NCBI GenBank assembly: GCA_016711805.1
Contig: JADJSH010000004.1
Coordinates: forward strand, 14,733 to 78,732
Direction: 5' to 3'
From: Bacteroidota bacterium
GTDB lineage: Bacteria; Bacteroidota; Bacteroidia; B-17B0; Aurantibacillaceae
Length of the DNA: 64,000 nucleotides
The notes beneath the pieces are model-generated. The model saw only the letters and a program-made list of their open reading frames with translations. It searched no databases and was not told where the DNA came from. The translations under genes were made by a program, and so were the position numbers. Shown piece after piece: positions 1 through 9,538 of this stretch (its first letter is position 1; the number at the start of each line of letters is the position of its first letter).

Positions 1-845
1 TTACAGTTCCAACCAATTCCTGCTACACCTACTGTATTATTAGTTGCAGCAGAGGCACAACCAGAAACATGCGAACCATGATTGTTATTATTACCCATAA
101 TATTTGGGTTATTATCTCCAACTACATTATTATAATCTGCACCTGCTAAATCATAGCCTCTATTATTATCTATATAGCCATCGCCATCATCATCAGTACC
201 GTTAATTGGATCAGCTGTATTAATCGCAAATTGTGTTACTAAATCTGGATGATCTGTATCTGTACCCGAATCTACGATTCCTATAACAACCGATGAAGTG
301 CCTTGAGAACCTCCTAATGCTAAATCCCAAGCAGCATAAGCTCTAATACGAGTTAAGAACCCACTTTGATTTGTAATAGAAGGATCGTTAGGAGTAACAT
401 TATGCATTTGATAATTATAATGAGGCTCAGCAAACTCAAATAAATTGGTTGCTAATAATTGATTAGCCGCATCTTCAATACTTACATTATTGGTATACTT
501 TAATTCATAAATTAAAGATAAATCGGCGTATGCTTGACCTAATTCATTTTTTACTCTTTCAGGAGGCGCATGATTTGGAAATTTTTTACCAAATGTATTT
601 ACTCCAACATAAGCTAATACTTGATCTAATAAAGGATTATTGATTTTAGTATTGCTAGTAATACTTCTGTATTGAGGTTTTACTTTAAATACGATTGTTT
701 TTGCAGAATAATCGTTAACCGTAAGATTAGATGGCATAATAAATTGCTTTCTAGCCTTTAAGGGTTGAGATAATTGACCTTGCGCAGAGGTAGTGAACTG
801 CGAAATAGACATTAATCCTAATAAAGAATAAGTAATAAATTTCAT
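1..845 (-). CDS. Subtilisin-like (S8 family) secreted serine protease, 5' part only
   Basis: The gene runs off the left edge; 281 codons are visible from an ATG at 845. A signal peptide (about residues 1-22) precedes a propeptide-like region. The catalytic Asp lies in GIVDSGTDTDHPD (D192) and the catalytic His in NHGSHVSG (H256), with an acidic DDDGDGYIDN stretch between them that resembles a calcium-binding insert. The catalytic Ser would lie beyond the edge. Such proteases in Bacteroidota are usually exported and often end in a T9SS sorting domain, but the C-terminus is not visible. The family is clear from the Asp and His motifs; substrate and processing are unknown. Confidence 0.9.
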   Translation of the reverse strand, partial: MKFITYSLLGLMSISQFTTSAQGQLSQPLKARKQFIMPSNLTVNDYSAKTIVFKVKPQYRSITSNTKINNPLLDQVLAYVGVNTFGKKFPNHAPPERVKNELGQAYADLSLIYELKYTNNVSIEDAANQLLATNLFEFAEPHYNYQMHNVTPNDPSITNQSGFLTRIRAYAAWDLALGGSQGTSSVVIGIVDSGTDTDHPDLVTQFAINTADPINGTDDDGDGYIDNNRGYDLAGADYNNVVGDNNPNIMGNNNNHGSHVSGCASAATNNTVGVAGIGWNC

Positions 846-1096
846 GGTTGATTTTTTAGTTTATGATAAATATATATGAATTACACATTGTTTTTTTGCC
901 ACTCATAATATAAGTGCTCAATTATTCGTTAAATCTTTATTTCTACAGCAATTTTCCAAATTTCAACAGGAGTTTTCAGAATTTCTATAAGATTTAGCTC
1001 TTAAAAATGGTTAATTTTTTTGTTTTTATGTTTCGTTAACAAAGCTCCTTCTTTCATTGAAAAATATCTTTTGATATTTGAATAAATATATATTCA

Positions 1097-1552
1097 ATGA
1101 AGGCTACATATCTTATTATTTTACTAATAGCATTTTTCAGTACGTTTTCTCAAATGCAACAATCGGGAAATTTATTTGTTCAAAATAATATAAATATCCC
1201 TGTTCAAACTATTCAAAATGCTAATTATTTGAATAATGATGACAATGATAACAATCCTATAGAGCAACAACAGCGTAATTTCATCAATGATAATATTTCA
1301 AATATTAATCAATCTCAACAAAGTTATAATTCAATCAAACAATCGAATGATGTTTCTGATAGTAATGGAAAAGGTCTAGAGATGTCTTTCAATTTCACAT
1401 CACGATCATCAGCATCTTCGTCAAGTAAAAAAATACATAAACGTACATTTCATAAAAAGCTTACTAAGTTTAATCGCAAACTTTACGGGAAAATGACCTT
1501 GCATAAAAAAAGCAAACACCTAGTTGATGTTTGCTTTAATTGGAGTAAATAA
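1097..1552 (+). CDS. Small secreted Asn/Gln/Ser-rich hypothetical protein
   Basis: 151 residues. A clear signal peptide (hydrophobic residues 5-18, cleavage probably near SQM) is followed by a region very rich in N, Q and S (about 20-90) and a strongly basic Lys/His-rich tail (about 108-140). No family was recognised. It converges on rpoD, and its last 15 codons read through the hairpin that terminates rpoD on the opposite strand, ending 10 bases from the rpoD stop. The composition suggests a disordered secreted or envelope-associated peptide. It could be a weakly conserved or even spurious ORF, but the signal peptide supports a real gene. Confidence 0.6.
   Translation: MKATYLIILLIAFFSTFSQMQQSGNLFVQNNINIPVQTIQNANYLNNDDNDNNPIEQQQRNFINDNISNINQSQQSYNSIKQSNDVSDSNGKGLEMSFNFTSRSSASSSSKKIHKRTFHKKLTKFNRKLYGKMTLHKKSKHLVDVCFNWSK
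1505..1537 (-). terminator. Rho-independent terminator of rpoD
   Basis: A perfect 9-bp stem (1509-1517 pairs with 1529-1537) with an 11-base loop. Read on the minus strand, the second arm runs into a T tract (1505-1511), 26 bases after the rpoD stop. It overlaps the 3' end of the opposing small secreted-protein gene. Confidence 0.75.
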
Positions 1553-1562
1553 TCAATAAAGA

Positions 1563-2426
1563 TTATCCTAAATATTGTTGTAGCAATTTACTACGTGAAC
1601 TGTGGCGTAAACGACGAATCGCTTTTTCTTTAATTTGACGAACACGCTCGCGAGTTAAATCAAATTTATCACCAATTTCTTCTAAAGTTAAACCATGGTT
1701 TAAACCTATTCCGAAAAATAATTTAACTACATCGCGTTCTCTTTCAGTTAAAGTAGATAAAGCTCTATCAATTTCTTTTGACAAGGATTCCATAATTAAA
1801 CCAGCATCTGCTTTTAATGAATCATGGTTTACTAATACATCTAATAAAGAACTTTCTTCACCGTTAGCAAATGGTGCGTCCATACTTACGTGGCGACCAG
1901 ATACTTTCATCGTATCAGAAACTTTATCAATTGGTAAATCTAATAATTCAGCAATTTCATCAGCTGTTGGTTCACGCTCAAATTCTTGTTCTAATTTAGA
2001 ATAAGCTTTGTTGATTTTATTTAATGAACCTACTTGGTTTAATGGTAAACGAACGATACGAGATTGTTCTGCTAATGCTTGTAAAATTGATTGACGAATC
2101 CACCAAACAGCGTAAGAGATAAATTTAAATCCACGAGTCTCATCAAAACGACGAGCTGCTTTAATTAAACCTAAGTTTCCTTCGTTAATTAAATCTGGTA
2201 AACTTAAACCTTGATTTTGATATTGCTTTGCTACTGATACAACGAAACGTAAGTTGGCACGAGTTAATTTCTCTAATGCGTCTTGGTCCCCATCTCTAAT
2301 CTTCTTCGCTAAAACAACTTCCTCTTCTGCGGTAATTAATTCTTCTCTACCAATTTCTTGAAGGTATTTATCTAAAGATGCACTCTCGCGATTGGTAATC
2401 GATTTGGTTATTTTTAGCTGTCTCAT
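1563..2426 (-). CDS. rpoD: Primary sigma factor RpoD/SigA
   Basis: 287 residues, the usual length for the Bacteroidota housekeeping sigma factor, which lacks the long region 1.1 and spacer of E. coli sigma-70. Region 1.2 covers about residues 17-50, region 2 about 52-125 (NLRFVVSVAKQY, then the -10 recognition segment FKFISYAVWWIRQSI), region 3 about 130-205 and region 4 about 220-285 with the helix-turn-helix LTLEEIGDKFDLTRERVRQI. It directs core RNA polymerase to the TTTG/TAnnTTTG promoters seen across this window. It has its own promoter and terminator and so is probably monocistronic. Confidence 0.97.
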   Translation of the reverse strand: MRQLKITKSITNRESASLDKYLQEIGREELITAEEEVVLAKKIRDGDQDALEKLTRANLRFVVSVAKQYQNQGLSLPDLINEGNLGLIKAARRFDETRGFKFISYAVWWIRQSILQALAEQSRIVRLPLNQVGSLNKINKAYSKLEQEFEREPTADEIAELLDLPIDKVSDTMKVSGRHVSMDAPFANGEESSLLDVLVNHDSLKADAGLIMESLSKEIDRALSTLTERERDVVKLFFGIGLNHGLTLEEIGDKFDLTRERVRQIKEKAIRRLRHSSRSKLLQQYLG

Positions 2427-2452
2427 GGTATTAGATTGGTTTTATAAGCCAA

Positions 2453-2483
2453 CAAAGATAGAAAAAAAAGGGCGTTTTTCCAA
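2453..2483 (-). promoter_or_regulatory. Promoter of rpoD (Bacteroidota type)
   Basis: The -7 element TATCTTTG (2453-2460, minus strand) is a full match to TAnnTTTG. A -33 TTG lies at 2481-2483 with a 20-base spacer. The -7 element ends 26 bases before the rpoD start. Confidence 0.7.
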
Positions 2484-2622
2484 GTCTGTATCGCTTTGAT
2501 TATTAAATGATTAGGTTTTTGTTATGTTTTTAACATTTGATTTTTACTTTTTTAGACCTATCACAAATGCGTAAAGACATAACCGCTCAATCAAATGATA
2601 AATCTACTTTAAACTACTGAGC

Positions 2623-4092
2623 TTACAACCCAAAACCATAATAAGCCCTCATGCCATTTGGATACATGCCTTCAATTAAAACGCCGCCAGTTTTATTCTC
2701 CAACATGTTTTGAATATCTTTTATGTTAGATACTTTTTTCTTATCAACTGATGTGATAATGAAGCCTTCTTTAATACCAGCGTTTGCTAATTTACCTGCT
2801 TGTAATTTGGCAATTTTTACACCCGATGGAATATTTAACTTCGATAAATCTTCGGTATTTAATTCTTCAAACTCTGCACCTAAAGAGTTTACCGCCGTTC
2901 TAAAAATTTCCGGCTTTTTAATAATCCCTAAACTGTTTTCTTTATTTTTTAAAACAACAGGCATAATCACTTCTTTCTCATTTCTCACAACGGTTACATT
3001 AACTTTATCGCTTGGTCTGAATTTACCTATTTGTTCTAATAACTCAGAAGTACTTTTTACAGCAACGTTTTCTACTTTCGTTACAATATCACCAATTTTA
3101 ATTCCTGCTTCTTCGCCAGCACCGTTTTCAGTTAAGCCATTTACATAAACACCTTTTAATTGTTTAATTCGTTTTTCTTCAGCAAATTTAGAGTCAATAT
3201 CCTGAATACTTAATCCAATAAAGGCACGTTGTACTGTTCCGTATTCAATTAAATCTGAAACTACTTTTTTTACTAAGTTAACTGGTATTGCAAAAGAATA
3301 GCCTTGATAAGAACCATTATTAGAAGCAATAGCTGTATTAATTCCTACTAAATCGCCAGTAGTGCTAACTAATGCTCCACCACTGTTACCAGGGTTTACA
3401 GCCGCATCTGTTTGAATGAAAGATTCAATTGGCGCTAAACTTCCACCTTGGGCATTATGTTCTAAAATATTAATGTTACGTCCTTTTGCGCTTACAATAC
3501 CAGCTGTTACGGTTGAGTTTAAGTTAAATGGATTACCAACTGCTAATACCCATTCGCCCACTTTTACATCATCAGAGTTTCCATAATTTACAAATGGTAA
3601 ACTATTTTCTTTGATACGTAATAATGCTAAATCAGTATTTGGATCTGTACCAACAACTTCAGCTACATAAGTACGTTTATCATTTAATACAACTTCTATT
3701 TTGGTAGCTTCATTAATCACATGGTTGTTTGTTACAATGTAACCATCCTGACTAATAATTACCCCACTGCCACTTCCTTGCATCATATTTGGTTGACGTT
3801 GTCTCCCACCAAAAAACCAATCTTGAAAAGGATCGTAGGCTAAATTGTTTTTATGCTCAACAATTGTTTTTATATGAACTACTGAGTTTACTGTTTTTTC
3901 GGCCGACATAACAAAGTCGGGTGCATTTGCTGCTGTAGCAAAACTATTATAGCTTGCTAACTGAGTAGGTGTAGCGTAAGGATTGTAATTAGTTACTTGA
4001 CTGGTATTATTTTGATTAAAGTAATAATTGCCAACTAACGCAAAAGCGCCACCTAAAGCGCCTACAAACAGAGATGAGATTACTTTTTTCAT
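2623..4092 (-). CDS. degP: HtrA/DegP-family periplasmic serine protease
   Basis: 489 residues. An N-terminal hydrophobic signal or anchor (about 4-22) exports it to the periplasm, where family members degrade or refold damaged envelope proteins. The trypsin-like domain (about 60-265) carries the triad H124 (NNHV), D154 (TDLALL) and S237 (GNSGG). Two PDZ domains follow (about 275-365 and 390-489). The second is divergent, as is common in Bacteroidota HtrA. The gene is divergent from the downstream + strand run and stands alone. Regulation by envelope stress is typical of the family, but no specific operator was seen. Confidence 0.95.
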   Translation of the reverse strand: MKKVISSLFVGALGGAFALVGNYYFNQNNTSQVTNYNPYATPTQLASYNSFATAANAPDFVMSAEKTVNSVVHIKTIVEHKNNLAYDPFQDWFFGGRQRQPNMMQGSGSGVIISQDGYIVTNNHVINEATKIEVVLNDKRTYVAEVVGTDPNTDLALLRIKENSLPFVNYGNSDDVKVGEWVLAVGNPFNLNSTVTAGIVSAKGRNINILEHNAQGGSLAPIESFIQTDAAVNPGNSGGALVSTTGDLVGINTAIASNNGSYQGYSFAIPVNLVKKVVSDLIEYGTVQRAFIGLSIQDIDSKFAEEKRIKQLKGVYVNGLTENGAGEEAGIKIGDIVTKVENVAVKSTSELLEQIGKFRPSDKVNVTVVRNEKEVIMPVVLKNKENSLGIIKKPEIFRTAVNSLGAEFEELNTEDLSKLNIPSGVKIAKLQAGKLANAGIKEGFIITSVDKKKVSNIKDIQNMLENKTGGVLIEGMYPNGMRAYYGFGL

Positions 4093-4228
4093 ATTATTTA
4101 TTTTTATTAATTTAATTAAAATTTATTTCCTGAATTCATAACGCAAAATTACATCAGAAGTTATAGTTCTATTCTATTTTTAACAATACTTAACGGCAGC
4201 AAGGGTTTTGGGGCTTTTAAGGTAAAAT

Positions 4229-4258
4229 TTTGTTAAAATAGTTTATCATTTACCTTTG
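4229..4258 (+). promoter_or_regulatory. Candidate promoter for the 4354-gene/dapF run
   Basis: The -7 element TACCTTTG (4251-4258) and the -33 TTTG (4229-4232) have an 18-base spacer, matching the Bacteroidota consensus. The predicted 5' leader is about 90 nt. It lies in the divergent space between the HtrA gene and the 4354 gene. Confidence 0.55.
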
Positions 4259-4353
4259 ATTGTAACTTTAACAATAGACGAAATGCTTAAAACTATAGTT
4301 AAATAGTTGAAAACCCTTTCAGAAAATTATGTAAATTTAATCTCGCAAAAATC

Positions 4354-4983
4354 ATGAGATTTAAATATAAAATACCACCTTTTGTTTTCGGAGTTTCTAT
4401 TGGCTTGTTAGCTGGTGTGGCTTTTTTTATTTTTAAAATCGACGATTATTTAAAAAAGTTCAACAAACCGAATATTGATAATATTAAAATTGTTGAGCAA
4501 TCTGTATCTACTGATAAATCTGAAAAGAAAGAAGAAAGTAAATCAGATAAAAAGAAAAATATAAATACTAAAAATTCTCCAAACATTAATTACAGCGAAG
4601 TAGATGCTTTATTAAAAGAGGAGGATGTAAATGTGGCGCAGGAAGAATTACTATCAGTTAAAAATATTAAGGTTATTAATTTAGATACAGATTCGAAACG
4701 CGACACACTAACTGGGCAATTGGCAGGCGTTACAAATGCAGAATATCCTAATTTATTTTTTGTGGAATTTTGGAAAACTCCTTTAAACTCTAAAGGTTAC
4801 CGCATGACTCGTAACAGAGTTATTTTATATGGCTTGTCAGATTTTAGTAGTATTACGATTTACAAAGTAGACGATAGTTACTATTTAAAAAATGATGATG
4901 TGGTTTATAAAATATCTTCGGGTACCGAGTTTAAACCTATGGAACTAGTTAACGATTCTCAGTTATTAGCTAAAATTAATTAA
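4354..4983 (+). CDS. Membrane-anchored hypothetical protein upstream of dapF
   Basis: 209 residues: one N-terminal transmembrane helix (about 10-28), a Lys/Glu/Ser-rich linker (about 45-75) and a compact C-terminal domain of about 110 residues that should lie in the periplasm. No family was recognised and no catalytic motif is apparent. It is the first gene of a tight rightward run; dapF starts 5 bases after its stop, so the two are very probably co-transcribed. A link to cell-envelope or peptidoglycan processes is only suggested by that neighbour. Confidence 0.75.
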   Translation: MRFKYKIPPFVFGVSIGLLAGVAFFIFKIDDYLKKFNKPNIDNIKIVEQSVSTDKSEKKEESKSDKKKNINTKNSPNINYSEVDALLKEEDVNVAQEELLSVKNIKVINLDTDSKRDTLTGQLAGVTNAEYPNLFFVEFWKTPLNSKGYRMTRNRVILYGLSDFSSITIYKVDDSYYLKNDDVVYKISSGTEFKPMELVNDSQLLAKIN

Positions 4984-4988
4984 TTATT

Positions 4989-5786
4989 ATGCAGTTGCAA
5001 TGCTACAAATATCAAGGTACAGGTAATGATTTTGTACTGATAGATAATCGTGAAAAAACAATTTCGTTAACAACCGAACAAATTAAATGGTTGTGCGACC
5101 GCCGCTTTGGTATTGGTGCAGATGGCTTAATGTTATTGGAATTAGAGCCAGGTATTGATTTTAAAATGGTTTATTTTAATAGCGATGGAAACGAAAGTAG
5201 TATGTGTGGTAATGGCGGAAGATGCATTACAGCATTCGCAAAGTATTTAGGTATTGTAACTACTCACGCTAAGTTTTTGGCAATTGATGGCATACATGAA
5301 GCTAAAATTGATAACGATTGGGTTTCTTTAAAAATGAATGATGTACGCCAAGTAGAAGTAGGCGAAGGCTATTTTTATTTGAATACAGGCTCACCACATT
5401 ATGTGAAATTTGTAAATGGGATTGAAAATTTTGATGTATTTACAGAAGGAAAAAAAATAAGAAATAACGACCGTTTTGTATTTGAAGGTACTAACGTTAA
5501 TTTTATTGAGAAAAAAGATAATGAATTATTTGTTCGCACCTACGAGCGTGGAGTAGAAGACGAAACCTTATCTTGTGGCACAGGCGTTACAGCCGCAGCT
5601 TTAGTAGCTGCTTTAAAAGGTGTGAGTTCTGATAAAAATAATTGCGCTATCAAAACATTAGGTGGAAATTTAAATGTGAAATTTGAAAAGGTTTTAGAAA
5701 ACACATTTTATAATATTTGGTTAGAAGGTCCTGCTAATTTTGTTTTTAAAACAACCATCGAAGTACAAGACGAAAACAAAGTTTAA
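4989..5786 (+). CDS. dapF: Diaminopimelate epimerase
   Basis: 265 residues, normal length. It converts LL- to meso-diaminopimelate, the penultimate step of lysine synthesis and the source of the peptidoglycan cross-linking residue; cytoplasmic and cofactor independent. The two catalytic cysteines are visible: C73 in SSMCGNGGRC and C196 in SCGTGVTAAA. The N-terminal YQGTGNDFVLIDN motif is also typical. It starts 5 bases after the preceding gene and is followed 12 bases later by the MORN-like gene. Confidence 0.97.
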   Translation: MQLQCYKYQGTGNDFVLIDNREKTISLTTEQIKWLCDRRFGIGADGLMLLELEPGIDFKMVYFNSDGNESSMCGNGGRCITAFAKYLGIVTTHAKFLAIDGIHEAKIDNDWVSLKMNDVRQVEVGEGYFYLNTGSPHYVKFVNGIENFDVFTEGKKIRNNDRFVFEGTNVNFIEKKDNELFVRTYERGVEDETLSCGTGVTAAALVAALKGVSSDKNNCAIKTLGGNLNVKFEKVLENTFYNIWLEGPANFVFKTTIEVQDENKV

Positions 5787-5798
5787 TTTGTTTGCTCG

Positions 5799-6731
5799 AT
5801 GAAAACAATCCTTTATATTTCTCTTGTTCTCTTTTCAATAAATCCTTATCACTCTTTTTCTCAAAAGTTAAATCGCTTAAATAAACATGGCGAGCGAACT
5901 GGTAAATGGATTACATATATAGATGATGCCAAAAAAATAAAATCGTTCGAAGGGCGTTTTAGAAATGGTATTTCATCAGGTAAATGTTATTTCTATAATA
6001 ATGCTGGTGTTTTAGATAGAAGAGAAGTTAATCGCTTCAAAAAAATGAAAACGACTTTTTACTATCCCAATGGAACAATAAAATTAAAAGGCAATGCACG
6101 CCTCGAAAATTTACCAGACAGAGTGCATTATTATTTTTATGGAAAATGGAAATCTTACAACGATAGTGGCTTGTTGGTAAAAAACATGTACTACGAGCAA
6201 GGTAAACTCATTAAAACAGAATATGTAAATAAGAATATTAAAACTAATGATTCGTTAATTGAAGCCTTAAATGTTATTGATAAAGAATTTGCTTCGCATA
6301 ATAATTTATTGGCAGATAGTATTAATGCGAATCTTAAAAATCCCTTTAAAAGAAATATTTTTGAAACTCAATTGAGGCATTTGGATAGTTTGTCGTTTGA
6401 GAATATTTCTAAAATTTTAGATAGGTTTGGATACCCATCTAGAGAAATTGCAGGCGAATCATCAGGCATTCCTTTTTATATTTTAAGTTTTGCGCCATTG
6501 ACCATAAAAGAAAAATATGTAAATCAATTTATCTTAGCGGCAGATAGAGGTTATATTAGTTGGAAATCCTTAGCGTTTTTTATTGATAAACTTAAAGTAG
6601 CCAAAGGCGAAAAACAAGTGTATGGTACGCAAGGGAATTATGATGGTAGATATAATTTTACCATGTTTCCTGTAATTGATCCCGAAAATTTGAATAAAAG
6701 AAGAGTAGGAGTGGGGTTAGAGGAATTGTAA
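5799..6731 (+). CDS. Secreted MORN-like repeat protein
   Basis: 310 residues with a signal peptide (about 1-21). Residues about 25-150 hold several degenerate repeats of the form GKWxxY/GxxxGKxxFYNxxG, typical of MORN_2/YwqK-like repeat proteins, which are common and poorly characterised in Bacteroidota. The C-terminal half (about 150-310) has no motif I recognise. It sits 12 bases after dapF and may be in the same transcript. The function is unknown. Confidence 0.7.
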   Translation: MKTILYISLVLFSINPYHSFSQKLNRLNKHGERTGKWITYIDDAKKIKSFEGRFRNGISSGKCYFYNNAGVLDRREVNRFKKMKTTFYYPNGTIKLKGNARLENLPDRVHYYFYGKWKSYNDSGLLVKNMYYEQGKLIKTEYVNKNIKTNDSLIEALNVIDKEFASHNNLLADSINANLKNPFKRNIFETQLRHLDSLSFENISKILDRFGYPSREIAGESSGIPFYILSFAPLTIKEKYVNQFILAADRGYISWKSLAFFIDKLKVAKGEKQVYGTQGNYDGRYNFTMFPVIDPENLNKRRVGVGLEEL

Positions 6732-6814
6732 TCTAATTTTGTAAACTATTGGTAATAGTTGAAGTTACCTGTTTTTTCATTAACTTTAATTTCAGATTTT
6801 AAATTAAAATTTTC

Positions 6815-9475
6815 ATGAAGTATCTTTTTTTAAGCATATCTTTTTTGTTTTGTGTCCAATTATTTTTCGGACAAACATTTTATAAAAATAAAACCAATCG
6901 AGCTTTAACTTTTAAGGAGTTAAAATCTCAGTTCAATGATTTTAAAAATAGCAATGATTTAACAAAGCAAAAGCATTGGAAAAACTATAAACGTTGGGAA
7001 CAAGAAATGGAGTTACATACCAATACCAAAGGTGAACCCGCTGGTTTTGATGAATATATTAATGCCACTATCGATATGGCAAATTATAAGCAGCAGCAAA
7101 CTCAAAACAGTGTCTCTGCTGCATGGTCGCCTTTTGGGCCTAATGCTACGCCTGTTAACCAAACTGGTTATATGGAAAATGGGATAGGACGTATTAATTG
7201 CATCGCTTTCCATCCAACAAATCCTAATACTTTTTTTGTTGGGGTGGCGCAAGGAGGTGTTTGGAAAACAACTAATAATGGTGCAACGTGGACACCCTTA
7301 ACCGATAATTTGCCTATAACTCGTATTAGCGATATTTCTATCAATCCCACAAATCCAAACGAAATGTATATTTCGGTTTGTGATTTTGAATACATTGGTA
7401 TCAGTTTATTTTTAAGTGGCAGAAAGCGACATACGCATTATGGTTTAGGAGTTTATAAAACCTTAGATGGAGGTTTAACTTGGACTCCAACGGGCTTAAC
7501 TTATAATTTAACGAATGGCGATGCTTCGTTGATTCGTAAAATTTTAATTAATCCTTCAAACACCAATGATGTCGTAGCTTGTGGAGTTACTGGGATGTAT
7601 AAGTCTTCTAACGCTGGCGCTACTTGGACAAAAAAATTAGATTCTTTGTTTTGGGATATGCACCAAGATCCTATCAATCCAAATATTATTTATGCAGCTA
7701 CTGGTTGGGTTATGAACTCAAATATTGGAAATGCAGGCGTTTACAAATCCACTGATTTTGGTAATACTTGGACGATGCTAAACACCAATATGCCATTAAC
7801 AGGAGATATTCAACGTGTTAAAATTGCTATTGCTCCATCAAACAACAATTATATTTATGCACTATGCGTTGATTTAGTTGGTGGTTTATATGGTATATAC
7901 CAATCAACAGATGCTGGTTTGAATTGGAATTTTATTCCCCCAACGGATAATGTTTTAGATGGAGGAACAGGAAGTGGGCCTGGTGGACAAGGTAACTATG
8001 ATTTAGGATTGTTAGTTGATGCGACTGATGCTAACACAGTTTATGTGGGTGGCGTTAATATGTGGGCATCTTACGATGGCGCAAATTCTTTTATGCCAAT
8101 GTCGCATTGGACAACACAGTATGGCGCAACCTTGCATGGCGATATTCATGATATTAGCAGAAGTCCATTAACTGGTAATTATTTTGTATGTAGTGATGGC
8201 GGTGTTTATCAAACTTCAGCTATGATTGCCGATTCTTGGGGAACTAGCGCCTGGCCTACGGTTTGGACGCAAATGAATGCCATGCAAATTTCTTCGTTTT
8301 ATAGATTATCAAGTTCTAAAAATGCCGCAGGGCAATTAATTGCAGGTGCACAAGATAACGCCTCTATGTATTATAATGCAGGCAGTTGGTCAACTATTTT
8401 TGGTGGAGATGGCATGGATAATTGTTTATTTCCAACTAGTACTACAAATGTTTTAGGAAGCAGTCAATATGGTAGTATGTGGGTTAGTTCAGATAATGGT
8501 GTGAGTAGTAATATTGCGTCTTCAAATATAAATGGAGAGCAAGCGGAATGGGTAACGCCAATTGTTGCCAATTACAATAATCCTGGCACAGTTTATATTG
8601 GAAATGAAAACGTTGTAAAATCAACTAATTATGGAAATTCATGGACGCCTTTAGCATCAATTGCATCTAATACAATAACAGGTCAAAGCTCCGAAATTTC
8701 TGCTTTAGCCGTTTCTAATTCTAACAGTCAGGTTATTTACGCTGCAAGAAGAGTGAGGTATGAAAATGGAGTAAATGGTGTAATTATTAAAACCACTAAT
8801 GGAGGCACGTCATTTACCAACGTGACTAATAATTTACCAGATAGCCTTTACTATACAGGTATAGAGATTAATGCAAGCAACGCCAATATCGCTTTTGTAA
8901 GTATGGCTGGTTTTAGTGCACCTGATAAAGTATTTACTACAACAAATGGCGGAACCACTTGGCAAAACATCACTTATAATTTGCCAAACTTACCAGTTAA
9001 TTGCATTAAACAAATTCCGGGAACCAATGATTTAATAATTGCCACCGATATTGGCGTTTATACGTTGAATGCTGGCTCAACAACTTGGGTAAATAATAGT
9101 TTTGGTTTACCTAACGTGATTGTAAGCGATATTGAATTTAATCCAGCACTAAATAAAGTGTATGTTTCTACCTTTGGGCGTGGTATTTGGGAAACTACGA
9201 TTAATACCATTGTAACAGGAATTAAAAATAGTAAGGAAACAATTTATAACTATCAATTATTTCCAACGGTTAACGCTGGTAATTTTACTTTAGAGTTCGA
9301 GAATGATACACACGAAAAAACAATTGAAGTAATTGACGTGATGGGAAAAATTGTACACACTCAAACTACAAATTCTGAGAAACTGGAATTGAAATTAAAT
9401 TTAAGTTCAGGGACTTATTTTGTGCGCACTACCAGTAATCATTTATTGGGAGTGAAGAAGATGATTGTGGAGTAG
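6815..9475 (+). CDS. T9SS-secreted Asp-box (BNR/sortilin-like) propeller protein, type A sorting domain
   Basis: 886 residues. Signal peptide (about 1-19), then many Asp-box repeats of the form KTTNNGATW, KTLDGGLTW, KSTDFGNTW, KTTNGGTSF and TTTNGGTTW spread over about residues 150-720. These mark beta-propeller folds as in sialidases and sortilin/VPS10 proteins. I see no sialidase catalytic residues, so an enzymatic role is not supported. The last ~80 residues (FPTVNAG...MGKIVH...GTYFVR...KKMIVE) form a type A T9SS sorting domain, normally cleaved on export with attachment to the cell surface. A bidirectional terminator follows. Confidence 0.88.
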   Translation: MKYLFLSISFLFCVQLFFGQTFYKNKTNRALTFKELKSQFNDFKNSNDLTKQKHWKNYKRWEQEMELHTNTKGEPAGFDEYINATIDMANYKQQQTQNSVSAAWSPFGPNATPVNQTGYMENGIGRINCIAFHPTNPNTFFVGVAQGGVWKTTNNGATWTPLTDNLPITRISDISINPTNPNEMYISVCDFEYIGISLFLSGRKRHTHYGLGVYKTLDGGLTWTPTGLTYNLTNGDASLIRKILINPSNTNDVVACGVTGMYKSSNAGATWTKKLDSLFWDMHQDPINPNIIYAATGWVMNSNIGNAGVYKSTDFGNTWTMLNTNMPLTGDIQRVKIAIAPSNNNYIYALCVDLVGGLYGIYQSTDAGLNWNFIPPTDNVLDGGTGSGPGGQGNYDLGLLVDATDANTVYVGGVNMWASYDGANSFMPMSHWTTQYGATLHGDIHDISRSPLTGNYFVCSDGGVYQTSAMIADSWGTSAWPTVWTQMNAMQISSFYRLSSSKNAAGQLIAGAQDNASMYYNAGSWSTIFGGDGMDNCLFPTSTTNVLGSSQYGSMWVSSDNGVSSNIASSNINGEQAEWVTPIVANYNNPGTVYIGNENVVKSTNYGNSWTPLASIASNTITGQSSEISALAVSNSNSQVIYAARRVRYENGVNGVIIKTTNGGTSFTNVTNNLPDSLYYTGIEINASNANIAFVSMAGFSAPDKVFTTTNGGTTWQNITYNLPNLPVNCIKQIPGTNDLIIATDIGVYTLNAGSTTWVNNSFGLPNVIVSDIEFNPALNKVYVSTFGRGIWETTINTIVTGIKNSKETIYNYQLFPTVNAGNFTLEFENDTHEKTIEVIDVMGKIVHTQTTNSEKLELKLNLSSGTYFVRTTSNHLLGVKKMIVE

Positions 9476-9488
9476 GGTTTAATATAAA

Positions 9489-9522
9489 AAAACGCTGCAG
9501 AGTATTAACCTAGCAGCGTTTT
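9489..9522. terminator. Bidirectional terminator between convergent genes
   Basis: A perfect 10-bp stem (9489-9498 with 9513-9522) flanked by A and T runs. It lies 13 bases after the T9SS gene stop and 16 bases before the stop of the convergent DUF1761 gene, so it can serve both strands. Confidence 0.8.
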
Positions 9523-9538
9523 AAATGTTAGGCAAGGA

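Noticed and set aside
2723..3148. A 141-residue + strand frame inside the HtrA gene
   Set aside because: Antisense to a clear protease with intact catalytic triad and PDZ domains; no recognisable features.
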